From: Lichenicoccus roseus
Lineage (GTDB): Bacteria > Pseudomonadota > Alphaproteobacteria > Acetobacterales > Acetobacteraceae
NCBI RefSeq assembly: GCF_005844085.1
Contig: NZ_VCDI01000003.1
Span: 186,001 to 250,000 of the forward strand
Length of the DNA: 64,000 nt
Reading direction: 5' to 3'
Position numbers and translations under genes: made by a program
Shown: piece after piece, positions 46,505 to 55,420 of the stretch
Layout: each line of letters starts with the position of its first letter
Position numbering within the stretch: position 1 is the stretch's first letter
Notes under the pieces: model-generated
Seen by the model: the letters and a program-made list of their open reading frames with translations, nothing else
What the model was told of the DNA's origin: nothing
Databases searched by the model: none

Positions 46505-46619
46505 GCTTTTCAGATAGCGTGCCCGGAGGCGTTTCCCAAGTGGATCGCGCAGATCAGGGGATCGCGCAGCCAGGAAGGTGCGGCGGCCCGGTCGGTGCCG
46601 GTGTTGATGGAGGTGCGAC

Positions 46620-47435
46620 GTGGCGGCGATCCTGTCGCACCCTGCGCTGATCGAGACCATACGGGAGGTTGTCCCGCTTGCACCGGCTGCGGGCCGGATG
46701 GCGGACATCCGGATGTGGCGGTCCCGTCGCCCCCGGTGCGGTGACGTCAGCACCGATGCTGCCCTCGTCCTGGCCGGCGACGCGGGCCGGCCGGCAGTCT
46801 CGCTGGCCGGGGAGGTGGCGGCCCGGCTGGGCATGCTCCCCGCGATCGACGATGCCGCCGTCTCCGGTCCGGGCTTCATCAATCTCACCTTCGCCGACGA
46901 TGCCTTGGCCCGGCTGCTTCCCCGTCTGCTGGCAAAGCCTGCCGGGGCTGGCCGACCGGCGCCTGTGCCGTGGCTCGTGCCGCCGGGGTGCATGGACCTG
47001 CGCGATTTCCGGTTCAGGATCCAGTACATGCATGCACGCTGCGCAAGCGTGGTCCGGGCCGCAGCCGAAGACCCCGCCGCCGGATGGATCGGCGAGCTTG
47101 CGCGCATTCGCGCCGGCCGGATCGCATCCACGCCGACCGGCATCCGGCGGACGCTGCTCTGCGAACTCGAACAGGGCTGCGTGCTGCTCGACCCTGCCGC
47201 GCCGCCGGTGGACCGGCACCGCGTATGGCGCTGGCTCGGCGCGCTGTCGGAGGTTTTCGAAGCGGTGTGGGACGAATCGGGCCTGCATGCGACACTCGGG
47301 CTGGCCGTCCGGGCCCTGGAGCAGGCGCAGGCCGATCGGGCGCTTGTCGATCTGGCCCTGATGCTGGCGACGGCGGATGCGGTCCAGGCCGGGCTCTGGT
47401 GCCACGGGATGACGGCGGCCGAGGAGATACGATGA
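46620..47435 (+). CDS. ArgS-derived protein lacking the synthetase catalytic core
   Basis: A 271-residue protein made of the two ends of arginyl-tRNA synthetase. Residues ~1-110 match the N-terminal additional domain (RCGDVSTDAALVLAG, AVSGPGFINLTFADDALARL). Residues ~128-271 match the helical DALR anticodon-binding domain (FRFRIQYMHARCASVVRAA, WRWLGALSEVFEAVWDESGL, a closing AADAVQAGL-like helix and GMTAAEEIR). Between them there is only a ~20-residue Pro/Ala linker instead of the Rossmann core with HIGH and KMSK-type motifs. The frame is intact, the start GTG 46620 follows GGAGG, and the gene overlaps the SPOR gene by 4 nt. It cannot aminoacylate by itself, so a full argS is expected elsewhere in the genome. 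Confidence 0.82.
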   Translation: MAAILSHPALIETIREVVPLAPAAGRMADIRMWRSRRPRCGDVSTDAALVLAGDAGRPAVSLAGEVAARLGMLPAIDDAAVSGPGFINLTFADDALARLLPRLLAKPAGAGRPAPVPWLVPPGCMDLRDFRFRIQYMHARCASVVRAAAEDPAAGWIGELARIRAGRIASTPTGIRRTLLCELEQGCVLLDPAAPPVDRHRVWRWLGALSEVFEAVWDESGLHATLGLAVRALEQAQADRALVDLALMLATADAVQAGLWCHGMTAAEEIR

Positions 47436-48262
47436 CCCCAGTCGACGAGGATCGCGCGCTGGACGAGGAAGATGGCGGCCGCTACGGCGCGTCGGACCAG
47501 CGTGGCCGGGAGGCGATGGACCCCGCAACCAGGCGGCTGGCGATCATCGCGGGCGGGATCGGCCTGCTGCTGGCGATCCTGGTCGGCGGCTGGGCGTTTG
47601 GCGGCAGGCATGCCGGAAGTATTCCGGTGATCGAGGCTGCGGCCGGGCCGGTGCGCCTGAAGCCGGTCGATGCTGGCGGCATGCAGGCGCTGGGAGCGCA
47701 GGCGCCGCCGCCGGTGAACGGCAACGGCCGGGAGGCGCTTGCGCCGGGGCCGGAAGCGCCGCGTCCGGAGGCGTTGCAGGCCGAGGTCGATGCTGCCCGG
47801 CGGGCGGCGGATCAGGGCAGTGGCGACGCCGTCGCCGCTCCGCCGAAGGTCTCCCGCCAGTCGCCCGCGGCAACCACGCCACCGCCGATCCTGCCGGGCG
47901 CGCCGGACAAGGCGAGCGAGCAGCCGGCGCCGGCCAGGGACCTGCGCACCGATGTTTTGCCGGCGCCGGCTGCGGGATCGGCTTCCACCGGCGGGGCGTC
48001 CGGCGGGATTGCCATACAGCTTGCGGCCGTCGACAGCCACGATGCCGCACAGGCGGAATGGAAGCGGTTGTCGGGTCGCCATCCCGGGCTGTTCACCCCG
48101 GAGATCGACGGCGGCAAGACGCCTGAGGTGCTGCGCGCTGATCGCGACGGCCATGCGATCTATCGGCTGCGCATGCGTGGCTTCGGCAGCCAGGCCGCGG
48201 CGCTGTCCTTCTGCAGGCAGGCGCGGGCCCAGGATGTCGCCTGCACCGTCGCCGATTTCTGA
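47432..48262 (+). CDS. SPOR-domain membrane protein
   Basis: A 276-residue protein. A charged cytoplasmic leader (EDRALDEEDGGRYGASDQRG) is followed by one membrane helix (LAIIAGGIGLLLAILVGGWA). A disordered Pro/Ala-rich periplasmic region spans about residues 65-190. The C-terminal SPOR fold reads GIAIQLAAVDSHDAAQAEWK, PGLFTPEIDGGKTPEVLRAD then YRLRMRGFGSQAAALSFCRQ. SPOR domains bind denuded septal peptidoglycan, so it probably sits at the division site. The order argS-SPOR-nagZ-scpAB is conserved in alphaproteobacteria. Confidence 0.87.
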   Translation: MTPVDEDRALDEEDGGRYGASDQRGREAMDPATRRLAIIAGGIGLLLAILVGGWAFGGRHAGSIPVIEAAAGPVRLKPVDAGGMQALGAQAPPPVNGNGREALAPGPEAPRPEALQAEVDAARRAADQGSGDAVAAPPKVSRQSPAATTPPPILPGAPDKASEQPAPARDLRTDVLPAPAAGSASTGGASGGIAIQLAAVDSHDAAQAEWKRLSGRHPGLFTPEIDGGKTPEVLRADRDGHAIYRLRMRGFGSQAAALSFCRQARAQDVACTVADF

Positions 48263-49263
48263 TGATGGCCGCACCGCTCGCCGCGATCGTCGGTGTCTCC
48301 GGTCCGGAACTGACACCGGCAGAGGCCGGCCTGCTGGGACGGTGCGCGCCGCTGGGCGTGATCCTGTTCCGGCGCAACATCCTGTCGGCGGCGCAGCTGA
48401 AGGCGCTGATCGCCTCGATCCGCGCCGTGCTGCCGCCGGACGGCCTGCTGATGGTCGACCAGGAGGGTGGGCGGGTCGCCCGTCTGCGTCCGCCGCAGTG
48501 GCTGGCGCATCCGCCGGCAGCCTGGATCGGCAGGCTGCACGAGCGCGATCCTGCCGGCGGCATCCGGGCGGCCTGGCTCACCGGCGCCTTGATCGGGATC
48601 GACTGCCGGCAGGCCGGTTTCGACGTGGTCGCCGCACCCGTGCTCGATCGGCGGGTCGCCGGAGCCAACGACGTCATCGGCGACCGCGCCCTCGGGCGGG
48701 TCCCGCAGGCGATCGCCGACCTGGGCCAGGCGGTGGCGCGCGGCCTGCTGGCGGCGGGCGTGCATCCGGTGGCCAAGCACGTGCCGGGCCATGGCCGTGC
48801 CGTCCTGGACAGCCATCTCGCCATGCCCGAACTGGATCGCATCGAGCCGGACGATCTCGAGCCGTTCCGTCTGCTCGCCTGGCTGCCCTGGATGATGACG
48901 GCGCACATCCGCTTCCGGCACGACGACGCCGCGAACCCGGCGACCTGGTCCCGACCGATCCTGCAGGGAGTGGTGCGCGGACGGATCGGCTACCGCAACC
49001 TGCTGGTGTCGGACGACCTTGCCATGCAGGCGCTGTCCGGGCCGGCCGGCGCACGCGCGGCGGCGGCCCTGGAGGCGGGCTGCGACATCGCGCTGCATTG
49101 TTCCGGGGTGTTCGAGGAAACCGCCGACGTGCTGGCGCGGGTGCGGCCGCTCGATGCGCCGGCGCTGCACCGGCTGGCCGCGGCTCGCGCCACGGTCGAG
49201 CAGCATCGCCGCCCGCTGGATGCCCGGCTGCTCGCGGCAGAGCGCGACGGCCTGCTGTGCTAG
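48262..49263 (+). CDS. nagZ: Beta-N-acetylhexosaminidase NagZ
   Basis: A 333-residue GH3 enzyme. Landmarks are LGVILFRRNILSAAQLKALI, LLMVDQEGGRVARLRPPQW, the His-containing catalytic loop AKHVPGHGRAVLDSHLAMPE and the nucleophile Asp in LVSDDLAMQALSG. NagZ removes N-acetylglucosamine from muropeptides in the cytoplasm during cell-wall recycling. Its ATG shares one base with the SPOR gene stop, and a second ATG follows at once at 48265. Its 3' end overlaps the likely scpA start by 7 nt. Confidence 0.93.
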   Translation: MMAAPLAAIVGVSGPELTPAEAGLLGRCAPLGVILFRRNILSAAQLKALIASIRAVLPPDGLLMVDQEGGRVARLRPPQWLAHPPAAWIGRLHERDPAGGIRAAWLTGALIGIDCRQAGFDVVAAPVLDRRVAGANDVIGDRALGRVPQAIADLGQAVARGLLAAGVHPVAKHVPGHGRAVLDSHLAMPELDRIEPDDLEPFRLLAWLPWMMTAHIRFRHDDAANPATWSRPILQGVVRGRIGYRNLLVSDDLAMQALSGPAGARAAAALEAGCDIALHCSGVFEETADVLARVRPLDAPALHRLAAARATVEQHRRPLDARLLAAERDGLLC

Positions 49264-50105
49264 GGCAGGCTCCCGACGCCGTCGCACCGGGGACCGAGGC
49301 TGGCCCGGCGTGTCCTCTCCTGGTGCTTGACGGCTACGAGGGGCCGCTCGACCTGCTGCTGGAACTGGCGCGGGCGCAGAAGGTCGATCTCGCCCGCATC
49401 TCGATCCTGCGGCTGGTGGAGCAGTATCTCGCCGTGGTCGAGCAGTCCCGCGCGATCCGGCTGGAGCTTGCCGCCGACTGGCTGGTGATGGCGGCGTGGC
49501 TGGCCTGGCTGAAATCGCGCCTGCTGCTGCCGCAGGAGGACGAGGATGCCGCCGATGGCGAGGAGGCCGCCGGGCTGCTGCAGGCAAGGCTGGCGGAACT
49601 GGGCCATGTCGGGCGGGCGGCGGGCTGGCTGAGCGGCCGCGACCAGCTCGGACACGAGGTGTTCTGTCGCGGCGCCGCCGAGGAGCTCACCGAGATCGAC
49701 CGCTCCGGGCTGGTGCTGGAGCTGCCGCAGCTGCTCGGCGCCTACATGGCGGCGATGCGCCGGACCGCGCGGCGGCGGGTCTACCGGCCGAAGCCGCTGG
49801 CGTTCTGGACGGTGCAGGATGCGCTGGCCCGGCTGCGCATGCTGCTCGGCGGCGACCTGCCGAACTGGTGCGCGCTGGACAGCATGCTGCCGGATTTCAT
49901 CCGCGCCCAGGCCGTGACCGTGGGCGAGGGTGGCGGCGACAATGCCCAGGCGTCGCGGGAACGGCGGGCGGCGATGGCCGGAATGCTGATCGCAGGCCTG
50001 GAGCTGGCCCGCAGCGGTGCGCTCGAACTGCGCCAGGAGCATGCCTTCAGTACCATCCTGCTGCGTCGTGCGGATCCCGCCATCATCCAGGAGGCAGCGG
50101 AATGA
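49257..50105 (+). CDS. scpA: Segregation and condensation protein A
   Basis: A 282-residue kleisin. After a ~22-residue leader comes LVLDGYEGPLDLLLELARAQ, then KVDLARISILRLVEQYLAVV and LAADWLVMAAWLAWLKSRLL, the SMC-binding N-terminal part. An acidic linker follows (EDEDAADGEEAAG), and the C-terminal winged helix ends with RSGALELRQEHAFSTILLR. It closes the SMC ring with ScpB. GTG 49257 is the only suitable start near the conserved DGYEGPLD region. It overlaps nagZ by 7 nt and scpB by 4 nt. Confidence 0.92.
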   Translation: MLGQAPDAVAPGTEAGPACPLLVLDGYEGPLDLLLELARAQKVDLARISILRLVEQYLAVVEQSRAIRLELAADWLVMAAWLAWLKSRLLLPQEDEDAADGEEAAGLLQARLAELGHVGRAAGWLSGRDQLGHEVFCRGAAEELTEIDRSGLVLELPQLLGAYMAAMRRTARRRVYRPKPLAFWTVQDALARLRMLLGGDLPNWCALDSMLPDFIRAQAVTVGEGGGDNAQASRERRAAMAGMLIAGLELARSGALELRQEHAFSTILLRRADPAIIQEAAE

Positions 50106-50740
50106 GCGGGACGGAGACGGTGCCGGTGCTGGCAAGGGCCGTGCGGCTGGCGGAGGCGATGCTGTTCGCCAGCGCCGAGCCGGTCCGCGAGCGCGCCCTG
50201 CTTGATCTGCTGCAGAGCCAGGACGCGCTGCCGGACGGCGAGGATGTATCCGCGGCGCTCGGGGCGGTGCTGGCGGCGCTGCAGGCATCCTGTGCCGACC
50301 GCGCGGTGCAGCCGGTGCAGGTTGCCGGTGGCTGGCAGTTCCGCACCGTGCCCGAACTGGCGCCGGCCCTCACCAAGGTGATGCACCGCCCGCGCCGGCT
50401 GCCCAGGGCGGCGATGGAGACGCTGGCCATCATCGCCTACCACCAGCCCTGCACGCGGACCGAGATCGAGGAGATACGCGGCGTATCGCTCGGCCAGGCG
50501 ACCCTGGACGGTCTGCTCGAAGCCTCGCTGATCGTGCCGCGCGGACGCAAGGAGGTGCCTGGGCGGCCGGTGCTGTGGGGCACGTCACCGGCCTTCCTGA
50601 GCCATTTCGGCCTGCGCGACCTGCGCGACCTGCCGCGCCGGGAGGAACTGCTGGTCGAGCTGCCCTCCGTGGCGACGCCGGCAGACGCAGCCGGGACGGA
50701 CGCCGGGCAGCCGGTTTCGGCCGAACGGGAGGCATGCTAG
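50102..50740 (+). CDS. scpB: Segregation and condensation protein B
   Basis: A 212-residue protein with paired winged helices: RLAEAMLFASAEPVRERALL, GGWQFRTVPELAPALTKVMH, LPRAAMETLAIIAYHQPCTR and TEIEEIRGVSLGQATLDGLL, then GRPVLWGTSPAFLSHFGLRD. It dimerises on ScpA and regulates SMC loading. The start ATG 50102 overlaps the scpA stop as ATGA. The last ~30 residues are a variable tail. Confidence 0.93.
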   Translation: MSGTETVPVLARAVRLAEAMLFASAEPVRERALLDLLQSQDALPDGEDVSAALGAVLAALQASCADRAVQPVQVAGGWQFRTVPELAPALTKVMHRPRRLPRAAMETLAIIAYHQPCTRTEIEEIRGVSLGQATLDGLLEASLIVPRGRKEVPGRPVLWGTSPAFLSHFGLRDLRDLPRREELLVELPSVATPADAAGTDAGQPVSAEREAC

Positions 50741-50806
50741 TCCTGCCGACGATGCGGGCGCGGTGGCGCCGCGCCGGCGGAAGAAACCATCCCATGCCAG
50801 GGCACC

Positions 50807-51385
50807 ATGTTTGACTTCGCCGGGTCCGAGATCGCCCTGATCGGCATCGTCGCCCTGATCTTCATCGGGCCGAAGGACATGCCGACTGCGATCAGGGCGG
50901 TCACCAACATCCTGAAGAAGGGCCGCAAGCTCGCCGGCGAGTTCCAGACCCATGTCGACGAGATGGTACGCGAGGCGGATCTCGGCGAGGCCCGCGACTC
51001 GTTCCGGCAACTGCGCAGCATGAACCTGCGCGGCCAGATCATGCGGACCCTGGACAGCGACGGCGGCCTGCGACGGACCCTGACCGAGAACCCGCTCTCG
51101 CCGGTGCCGGCAGCCGCCGCGACGGCGCTGCCTGGCGCGGTCGACATCGGAACGGCGGTCAGCGGCCAGAGCCTGCTCGACAAGGGGACGGTGTCGATGC
51201 CGCCTCCATACAGGCCGGCGCCGCATGCGCCCGACGAGGCGATCGAGCTTGCGGAGAGCACCGACCCGGCGCCGGTGGTGATTCCGCCGCGCACCGCCGC
51301 CCGGCTGCGTCGCGAGCGGGCCGCTGCCCCGCCGCCCTGGTTCCTGCCGCCCTCGGCGTCGCGGCCGCAGGCGAGCCGGTACTAG
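50807..51385 (+). CDS. tatB: Sec-independent protein translocase subunit TatB
   Basis: A 192-residue TatB. The N-terminal membrane helix SEIALIGIVALIFIGPKDMP leads into an amphipathic helix (TAIRAVTNILKKGRKLAGEF) and a long Pro/Ala-rich cytoplasmic tail. The IGPKDMP motif and the length favour TatB over TatA. Only 66 nt separate it from scpB, and no tatA lies there, although tatA often sits at this place. It pairs with TatC, 62 nt downstream, to recognise twin-arginine signals. Confidence 0.9.
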   Translation: MFDFAGSEIALIGIVALIFIGPKDMPTAIRAVTNILKKGRKLAGEFQTHVDEMVREADLGEARDSFRQLRSMNLRGQIMRTLDSDGGLRRTLTENPLSPVPAAAATALPGAVDIGTAVSGQSLLDKGTVSMPPPYRPAPHAPDEAIELAESTDPAPVVIPPRTAARLRRERAAAPPPWFLPPSASRPQASRY

Positions 51386-51447
51386 ACGACAGGCTTCCGC
51401 ATCCCCGCCTGATGCTCTAGGTCCCTAGCCATGCTCCAGACCCCGCC

Positions 51448-52254
51448 ATGCCCCCAGACGGCGTAGGTACCGGTTCCGTGACCGGCGATGCCATCGACGA
51501 CAAGCCGATGCCGCTGCTCGAGCATCTGGTCGAGTTGCGCCGGCGGCTGCTCTGGTCAGCGGTGTCGTTCGCGATCTGCTTCCTGGTCTGCTACCATTTT
51601 TCGGCTCGCATCTACCTGTTCCTGGCGCAGCCGCTGGCGACCATCATGCGCCAGAAGGGTGAGCAGCCTCATCTCATCTATACAGCGCTCTACGAGGCGT
51701 TCTTCACCTACATCAAGGTGGCGTTCTTCGGCGCGGGTTTCTTCTCGTTTCCGGTGGTTGCGAGCCAGATCTGGATCTTCGTCGCACCCGGCCTGTACCG
51801 CAGCGAGAAACGCGCGTTCCTGCCGTTCCTGGTTGCCACCCCGATCCTGTTCCTGCTTGGCGCGGCACTGGCATATTATTTCGTATTTCCATTCGCCTGG
51901 CGGTTCTTCCTCAGCTTCCAGACGAACAACACCGACGGGCTGCAGATCGAGCTGCAGGCCAAGGTGAGCGAATACCTCGCCCTGGTGATGAAGCTCATCA
52001 TGGCGTTCGGCATAGCCTTCGAGCTGCCGGTGGTGCTCACCCTGTGCGCCAAGGTCGGACTGGTGACCTCGAAGGGCCTGCGGAAAGTCCGCCGCTACGC
52101 CTATGTCGGCGCCTTCGTGGTCGCCGCGGTGCTGACTCCGCCCGACGTCATCACCCAGACCGGCCTCGCGGTGCCGCTGATCGCGCTCTACGAGATCTCG
52201 ATCTTCACCGCCAAGCTGGTCGAGCCGAAGGCGGTCGTCGAGGAGGAGGCCTGA
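51448..52254 (+). CDS. tatC: Sec-independent protein translocase subunit TatC
   Basis: A 268-residue protein with six membrane helices. The conserved N-terminal cytoplasmic segment is [20 protein letters not shown], and the first periplasmic loop has [39 protein letters not shown] and [20 protein letters not shown] are further signatures, with [20 protein letters not shown] near the end. TatC is the receptor for twin-arginine precursors. It overlaps serS by one base (stop TGA 52252-52254, ATG from 52254). Confidence 0.96.
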   Translation: MPPDGVGTGSVTGDAIDDKPMPLLEHLVELRRRLLWSAVSFAICFLVCYHFSARIYLFLAQPLATIMRQKGEQPHLIYTALYEAFFTYIKVAFFGAGFFSFPVVASQIWIFVAPGLYRSEKRAFLPFLVATPILFLLGAALAYYFVFPFAWRFFLSFQTNNTDGLQIELQAKVSEYLALVMKLIMAFGIAFELPVVLTLCAKVGLVTSKGLRKVRRYAYVGAFVVAAVLTPPDVITQTGLAVPLIALYEISIFTAKLVEPKAVVEEEA

Positions 52255-53525
52255 TGCATGATCTGCGGGCGCTGCGTGCCGATCCGGCCGGCTTCGATGC
52301 CGATCTCGCGCGTCGCGGCGCACCCGGGGTGGCAAAGGTGCTGGTGGCGCGCGACGAGGCCCGCCGCGCTGCGCTGACTGCCCTGCAGGACCGGCAGTCG
52401 CACCGCAACACGCTGTCCAGGCAGATCGGGCAGGCCAGGCGCATCGGTGCCGACAGCGCGTCGCTGGAAGCCGAGGCGGTCGCCCTGCGCGGCGAGATCG
52501 AGACACTGGAGCGCGACGCGGCCCGGCTCGACAGCGAGATCCGCGCGGCGCTGGCCGAGCTGCCGAACCGGCTTGATCCAGAGGTGCCGGACGGTGCCGA
52601 CGAGAGCGCCAACGTGGTGGTGCACGAGCGCGGCACCCGGCGTGACTTCGATTTCGCGCCACGTCAGCATTTCGAGCTCGGCGAGGCGCTGGGCATGATG
52701 CAGTTCGAGCAGGCCGCCAAGCTGTCGGGCAGCCGTTTCACCATCCTGCGTGGGCCGCTCGCCCGGCTGGAGCGCGCGCTCGGCCAGTTCATGCTCGACA
52801 CCCATACCGGCGCGAACGGCTACCAGGAGGTGGCGGTGCCGGTGCTGGTCAACGAGGCGGCCATGTATGGCACCGACAAGCTGCCGAAATTCGCCGACCA
52901 GTCCTTCGTCACCACGGACGGGCGCTGGCTGATCCCGACCGCCGAGGTGCCGCTGACGATGCTGGCAGCCGGCGAGATCATCGACGCGGCGACCCTGCCG
53001 CACCGCCTGACCGCGCTGTCGAACTGCTTCCGTTCCGAGGCGGGCGCCGCCGGGCGGGATACCCGCGGCATGCTGCGCCAGCACCAGTTCCAGAAGGTCG
53101 AGATGGTGTCGGTGACCACGCCGGAGGCCAGCGCGGCCGAGCACGAGCGCATGACCGCGTGCGCCGAGGGCATCCTCGACCGGCTCGGGCTGGCCTGGCG
53201 GCGCATGCTGCTGTGCGCCGGCGATACCGGCTTCGGCGCCGCGCGCACCTACGATCTCGAGGTCTGGCTGCCGGGGCAGCAGGCCTGGCGGGAGATCAGC
53301 TCCTGCTCCAACACCCGTGACTTCCAGGCCCGCCGGATGAACGCGCGCTATCGGCCGACGGGAGGTGGCGCCCCGGAATTCGTGCACACGCTGAACGGGT
53401 CGGGCCTGGCGGTCGGCCGGACGCTGATCGCGGTGATGGAGACGTGGCAGCAGTCGGACGGCTCGATCACCGTGCCGCCTGCGCTCGAAACCTATCTGCC
53501 CGGTCTGCGGCGGATCGCCGCCTGA
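52254..53525 (+). CDS. serS: Seryl-tRNA synthetase
   Basis: A 423-residue class II synthetase. The N-terminal coiled-coil arm ([20 protein letters not shown]) binds the tRNA-Ser variable arm. The catalytic domain shows motif 2 [20 protein letters not shown] and motif 3 [34 protein letters not shown] contributes to the active site. It is translationally linked to tatC, and a GC-rich hairpin follows its stop. Confidence 0.96.
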   Translation: MHDLRALRADPAGFDADLARRGAPGVAKVLVARDEARRAALTALQDRQSHRNTLSRQIGQARRIGADSASLEAEAVALRGEIETLERDAARLDSEIRAALAELPNRLDPEVPDGADESANVVVHERGTRRDFDFAPRQHFELGEALGMMQFEQAAKLSGSRFTILRGPLARLERALGQFMLDTHTGANGYQEVAVPVLVNEAAMYGTDKLPKFADQSFVTTDGRWLIPTAEVPLTMLAAGEIIDAATLPHRLTALSNCFRSEAGAAGRDTRGMLRQHQFQKVEMVSVTTPEASAAEHERMTACAEGILDRLGLAWRRMLLCAGDTGFGAARTYDLEVWLPGQQAWREISSCSNTRDFQARRMNARYRPTGGGAPEFVHTLNGSGLAVGRTLIAVMETWQQSDGSITVPPALETYLPGLRRIAA

Positions 53526-53536
53526 CGGTCCGGCCG

Positions 53537-53560
53537 GCGGCGGCGAACAGTTGCCGCCGC
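53537..53560 (+). terminator. Hairpin after serS
   Basis: Perfect 8-bp arms GCGGCGGC (53537-53544) and GCCGCCGC (53553-53560) with an 8-nt loop, 12 nt after the serS stop. There is no T-run, so termination is likely but unproven. Confidence 0.5.
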
Positions 53561-53596
53561 GCTGCGTTCCATGCTCCGGACAAGGGGATATACGAG

Positions 53597-53992
53597 ATGA
53601 GCAAGGGAACGACCTGGTATGTGGTGGCGGATGGCGGCAAGGCCCGCATCCTCGCCGGAGATGCCGACAACCTGCGGACGCTGCAGCATTTCGACGCCAG
53701 CGGGCATGGCGACACCGATGAGGATGCCAGCGCCGGGACGAGCCAGCTGAAGGCGCCGAAATCCGATCCGCACGACCAGTCGAAGTCGCACTTCGCAAAG
53801 CAAGTCGCGGCGCGCCTGAACGAGGCGGTGCGCACCGGCAAGGTCGACGAGATCGTGCTGGCAGCCCCCGCGCATATGCTGCACGACATCCGCGAGGCGC
53901 TCGACAAGGCGGCGTCGGCCAAGCTGGGCAAGTCCCTCAGCAAGGACCTCACCAACACCCCGGAGCACGACCTGGCCGCGCATTTCGCCTGA
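53597..53992 (+). CDS. Host attachment-like protein (DUF2280/AtsE type)
   Basis: A 131-residue protein. WYVVADGGKARILAGDADNL, the acidic DASGHGDTDEDASAG, FAKQVAARLNEAVRTGKVDE, IVLAAPAHMLHDIREALDK and a closing TPEHDLAAHFA match the host-attachment protein family, named from Agrobacterium and related to the eRF1/Pelota middle fold. The biochemical role is unknown. I see no signal peptide, so it is probably cytoplasmic. ATG 53597 with GGGGATA upstream is the start. Only the family assignment is firm, and the exact domain name is less so. Confidence 0.72.
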   Translation: MSKGTTWYVVADGGKARILAGDADNLRTLQHFDASGHGDTDEDASAGTSQLKAPKSDPHDQSKSHFAKQVAARLNEAVRTGKVDEIVLAAPAHMLHDIREALDKAASAKLGKSLSKDLTNTPEHDLAAHFA

Positions 53993-54018
53993 GCGAAGGC
54001 GGCCGGAGCCGGCGGCGG

Positions 54019-54909
54019 CTAGGTGCCGCCGGCCAGCCGTCCGGTCAGGTCGTCGATGAACTGGATCGCGACCCGGCCGGAGCGACTGCCGCGCGTGATC
54101 GACCATTCGTTGGCCCGGGCATGCAGCGCCTCGCGCCCGATGTGCAGGTCTCGTGCGGCGGCATAGGCCTCCACCATCGCCAGGTAGTCGGGCTGGCTGC
54201 AGTTGTGGAAGCCGAGCCACAGACCGAAGCGGTCCGACAGCGACACCTTCTCCTCGGTCGCCTCGTTCGGGTTGATGGCGGTGCTGCGCTCGTTCTCGAT
54301 CATGTCCCGCGGCATCAGGTGCCGGCGGTTGCTGGTGGCGTAGAACAGTACGTTGGCGGGGCGGCCCTCGATGCCGCCGTCGAGCACCGACTTCAGCGCC
54401 TTGTAGTCGGCGTCCTCACGCTCGAAGGAGAGGTCGTCGCAGAACACCAGGATGCGTCGCAAGGTCTGGCGCAACAGCCCGAGCAGGATCGGCAGGGTGG
54501 CGAGGTCGTCGCGCTGGATCTCGATCAGCAGCAGCGTGTCGGTGCCGTGCCGGTCCTGGTTCACCTCGTGATGCACCGCCTTCACCAGCGACGACTTGCC
54601 CATGCCGCGGGCGCCCCAGAGCATCGCGTTGTTGGCCGGCAGCCCGCGCGCGAACCGCGCCGTGTTGTCCAGGATGAGATCGCGCTGGCGCTCTATTCCG
54701 TGCAGCAGGGCAAGGTCGACATGGCTCACCGCCCCGACGGGGGCAAGGCGGCCCTGCTCGGGATGCCAGACATAGGCGGTCGCGTCGTCCAGCGAGCCGA
54801 GCACCGCCGGCGGTGGCGCCAGCCGCTCCAGGGCGTCGGCGATACGGGTCAACACCCGGTTGTCGATGTGCGGCGTCTCGAAATCGGGCAATGCAGGATC
54901 CTGGCTCAC
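54019..54909 (-). CDS. AAA-type ATPase of the DUF815 family
   Basis: A 296-residue P-loop ATPase. Walker A is WGARGMGKSSLVKAV (K105). Walker B-like IEIQRDDLA and LRRILVFCDDLSFEREDADY follow, then LKSVLDGGIEGRPANVLFYA, TSNRRHLMPRDMIENE and VSLSDRFGLWLGFHNCSQ, all DUF815 hallmarks. The function is unknown. In alphaproteobacteria it commonly neighbours yajC, as here (divergent, 101 nt apart). The start is GTG 54909 (MSQDPALPDFE). Upstream frame sequence is arginine-rich and unlikely to be coding. Confidence 0.87.
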   Translation of the reverse strand: MSQDPALPDFETPHIDNRVLTRIADALERLAPPPAVLGSLDDATAYVWHPEQGRLAPVGAVSHVDLALLHGIERQRDLILDNTARFARGLPANNAMLWGARGMGKSSLVKAVHHEVNQDRHGTDTLLLIEIQRDDLATLPILLGLLRQTLRRILVFCDDLSFEREDADYKALKSVLDGGIEGRPANVLFYATSNRRHLMPRDMIENERSTAINPNEATEEKVSLSDRFGLWLGFHNCSQPDYLAMVEAYAAARDLHIGREALHARANEWSITRGSRSGRVAIQFIDDLTGRLAGGT

Positions 54910-55010
54910 GGCGCTGCTTGACGGCGCGGTGGCGAAACCTATGGTCCGCGACCTGAGGCGGCAAGGCTCGCGCCGTCCCGATCTGCGAGCAGCACCAGGA
55001 ACACCGAGCG

Positions 55011-55382
55011 ATGAGCCTCTTTTCCACCCCAGCCTACGCGCAGGACGCCGGCGGCGGCATGTTCGGCAATCTCGCAGGGCTGAGCCAGTTCCTGCCGATC
55101 GTCCTGATCTTCGTGGTGTTCTACTTCCTGCTGATCCGGCCGCAGCAGCAGAAGCAGCGGCAGCTGAAGACCATGGTATCGGCACTCAAGCGCGGCGACC
55201 GGGTGGTGACCTCCGGCGGCATCCTTGGCACCGTTCAGAAGGTGCGCGACGGCGCCAACGAGGTCGAGGTCGAGATTGCGCCGAACGTGCGTGTGCAGGT
55301 GGTGCGCGACACCATCAGCACCGTGCTCAGCTCGGTGGCGGCGAACGATGCCGCTCCTCCGGCCAAGGTCGTCAAGGAGTAG
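55011..55382 (+). CDS. yajC: Preprotein translocase accessory subunit YajC
   Basis: A 123-residue protein with one membrane helix (LPIVLIFVVFYFLLIRPQQQ) and the YajC cytoplasmic domain QRQLKTMVSALKRGDRVVTS then GGILGTVQKVRDGANEVEVE. YajC associates with SecDF. It is normally followed by secD and secF, but here the next gene is sodB on the other strand. Confidence 0.95.
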   Translation: MSLFSTPAYAQDAGGGMFGNLAGLSQFLPIVLIFVVFYFLLIRPQQQKQRQLKTMVSALKRGDRVVTSGGILGTVQKVRDGANEVEVEIAPNVRVQVVRDTISTVLSSVAANDAAPPAKVVKE

Positions 55383-55387
55383 GGGGC

Positions 55388-55413
55388 GGCCCGGTCGATG
55401 GCTCGGCCGGGCC
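55388..55413. terminator. Hairpin between convergent yajC and sodB
   Basis: Arms GGCCCGG (55388-55394) and CCGGGCC (55407-55413), 7 bp with a 12-nt loop. The adjacent palindrome GCCTGATCAGGC (55415-55426) covers the sodB stop. Either can close transcription from one side. Confidence 0.5.
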
Positions 55414-55420
55414 TGCCTGA

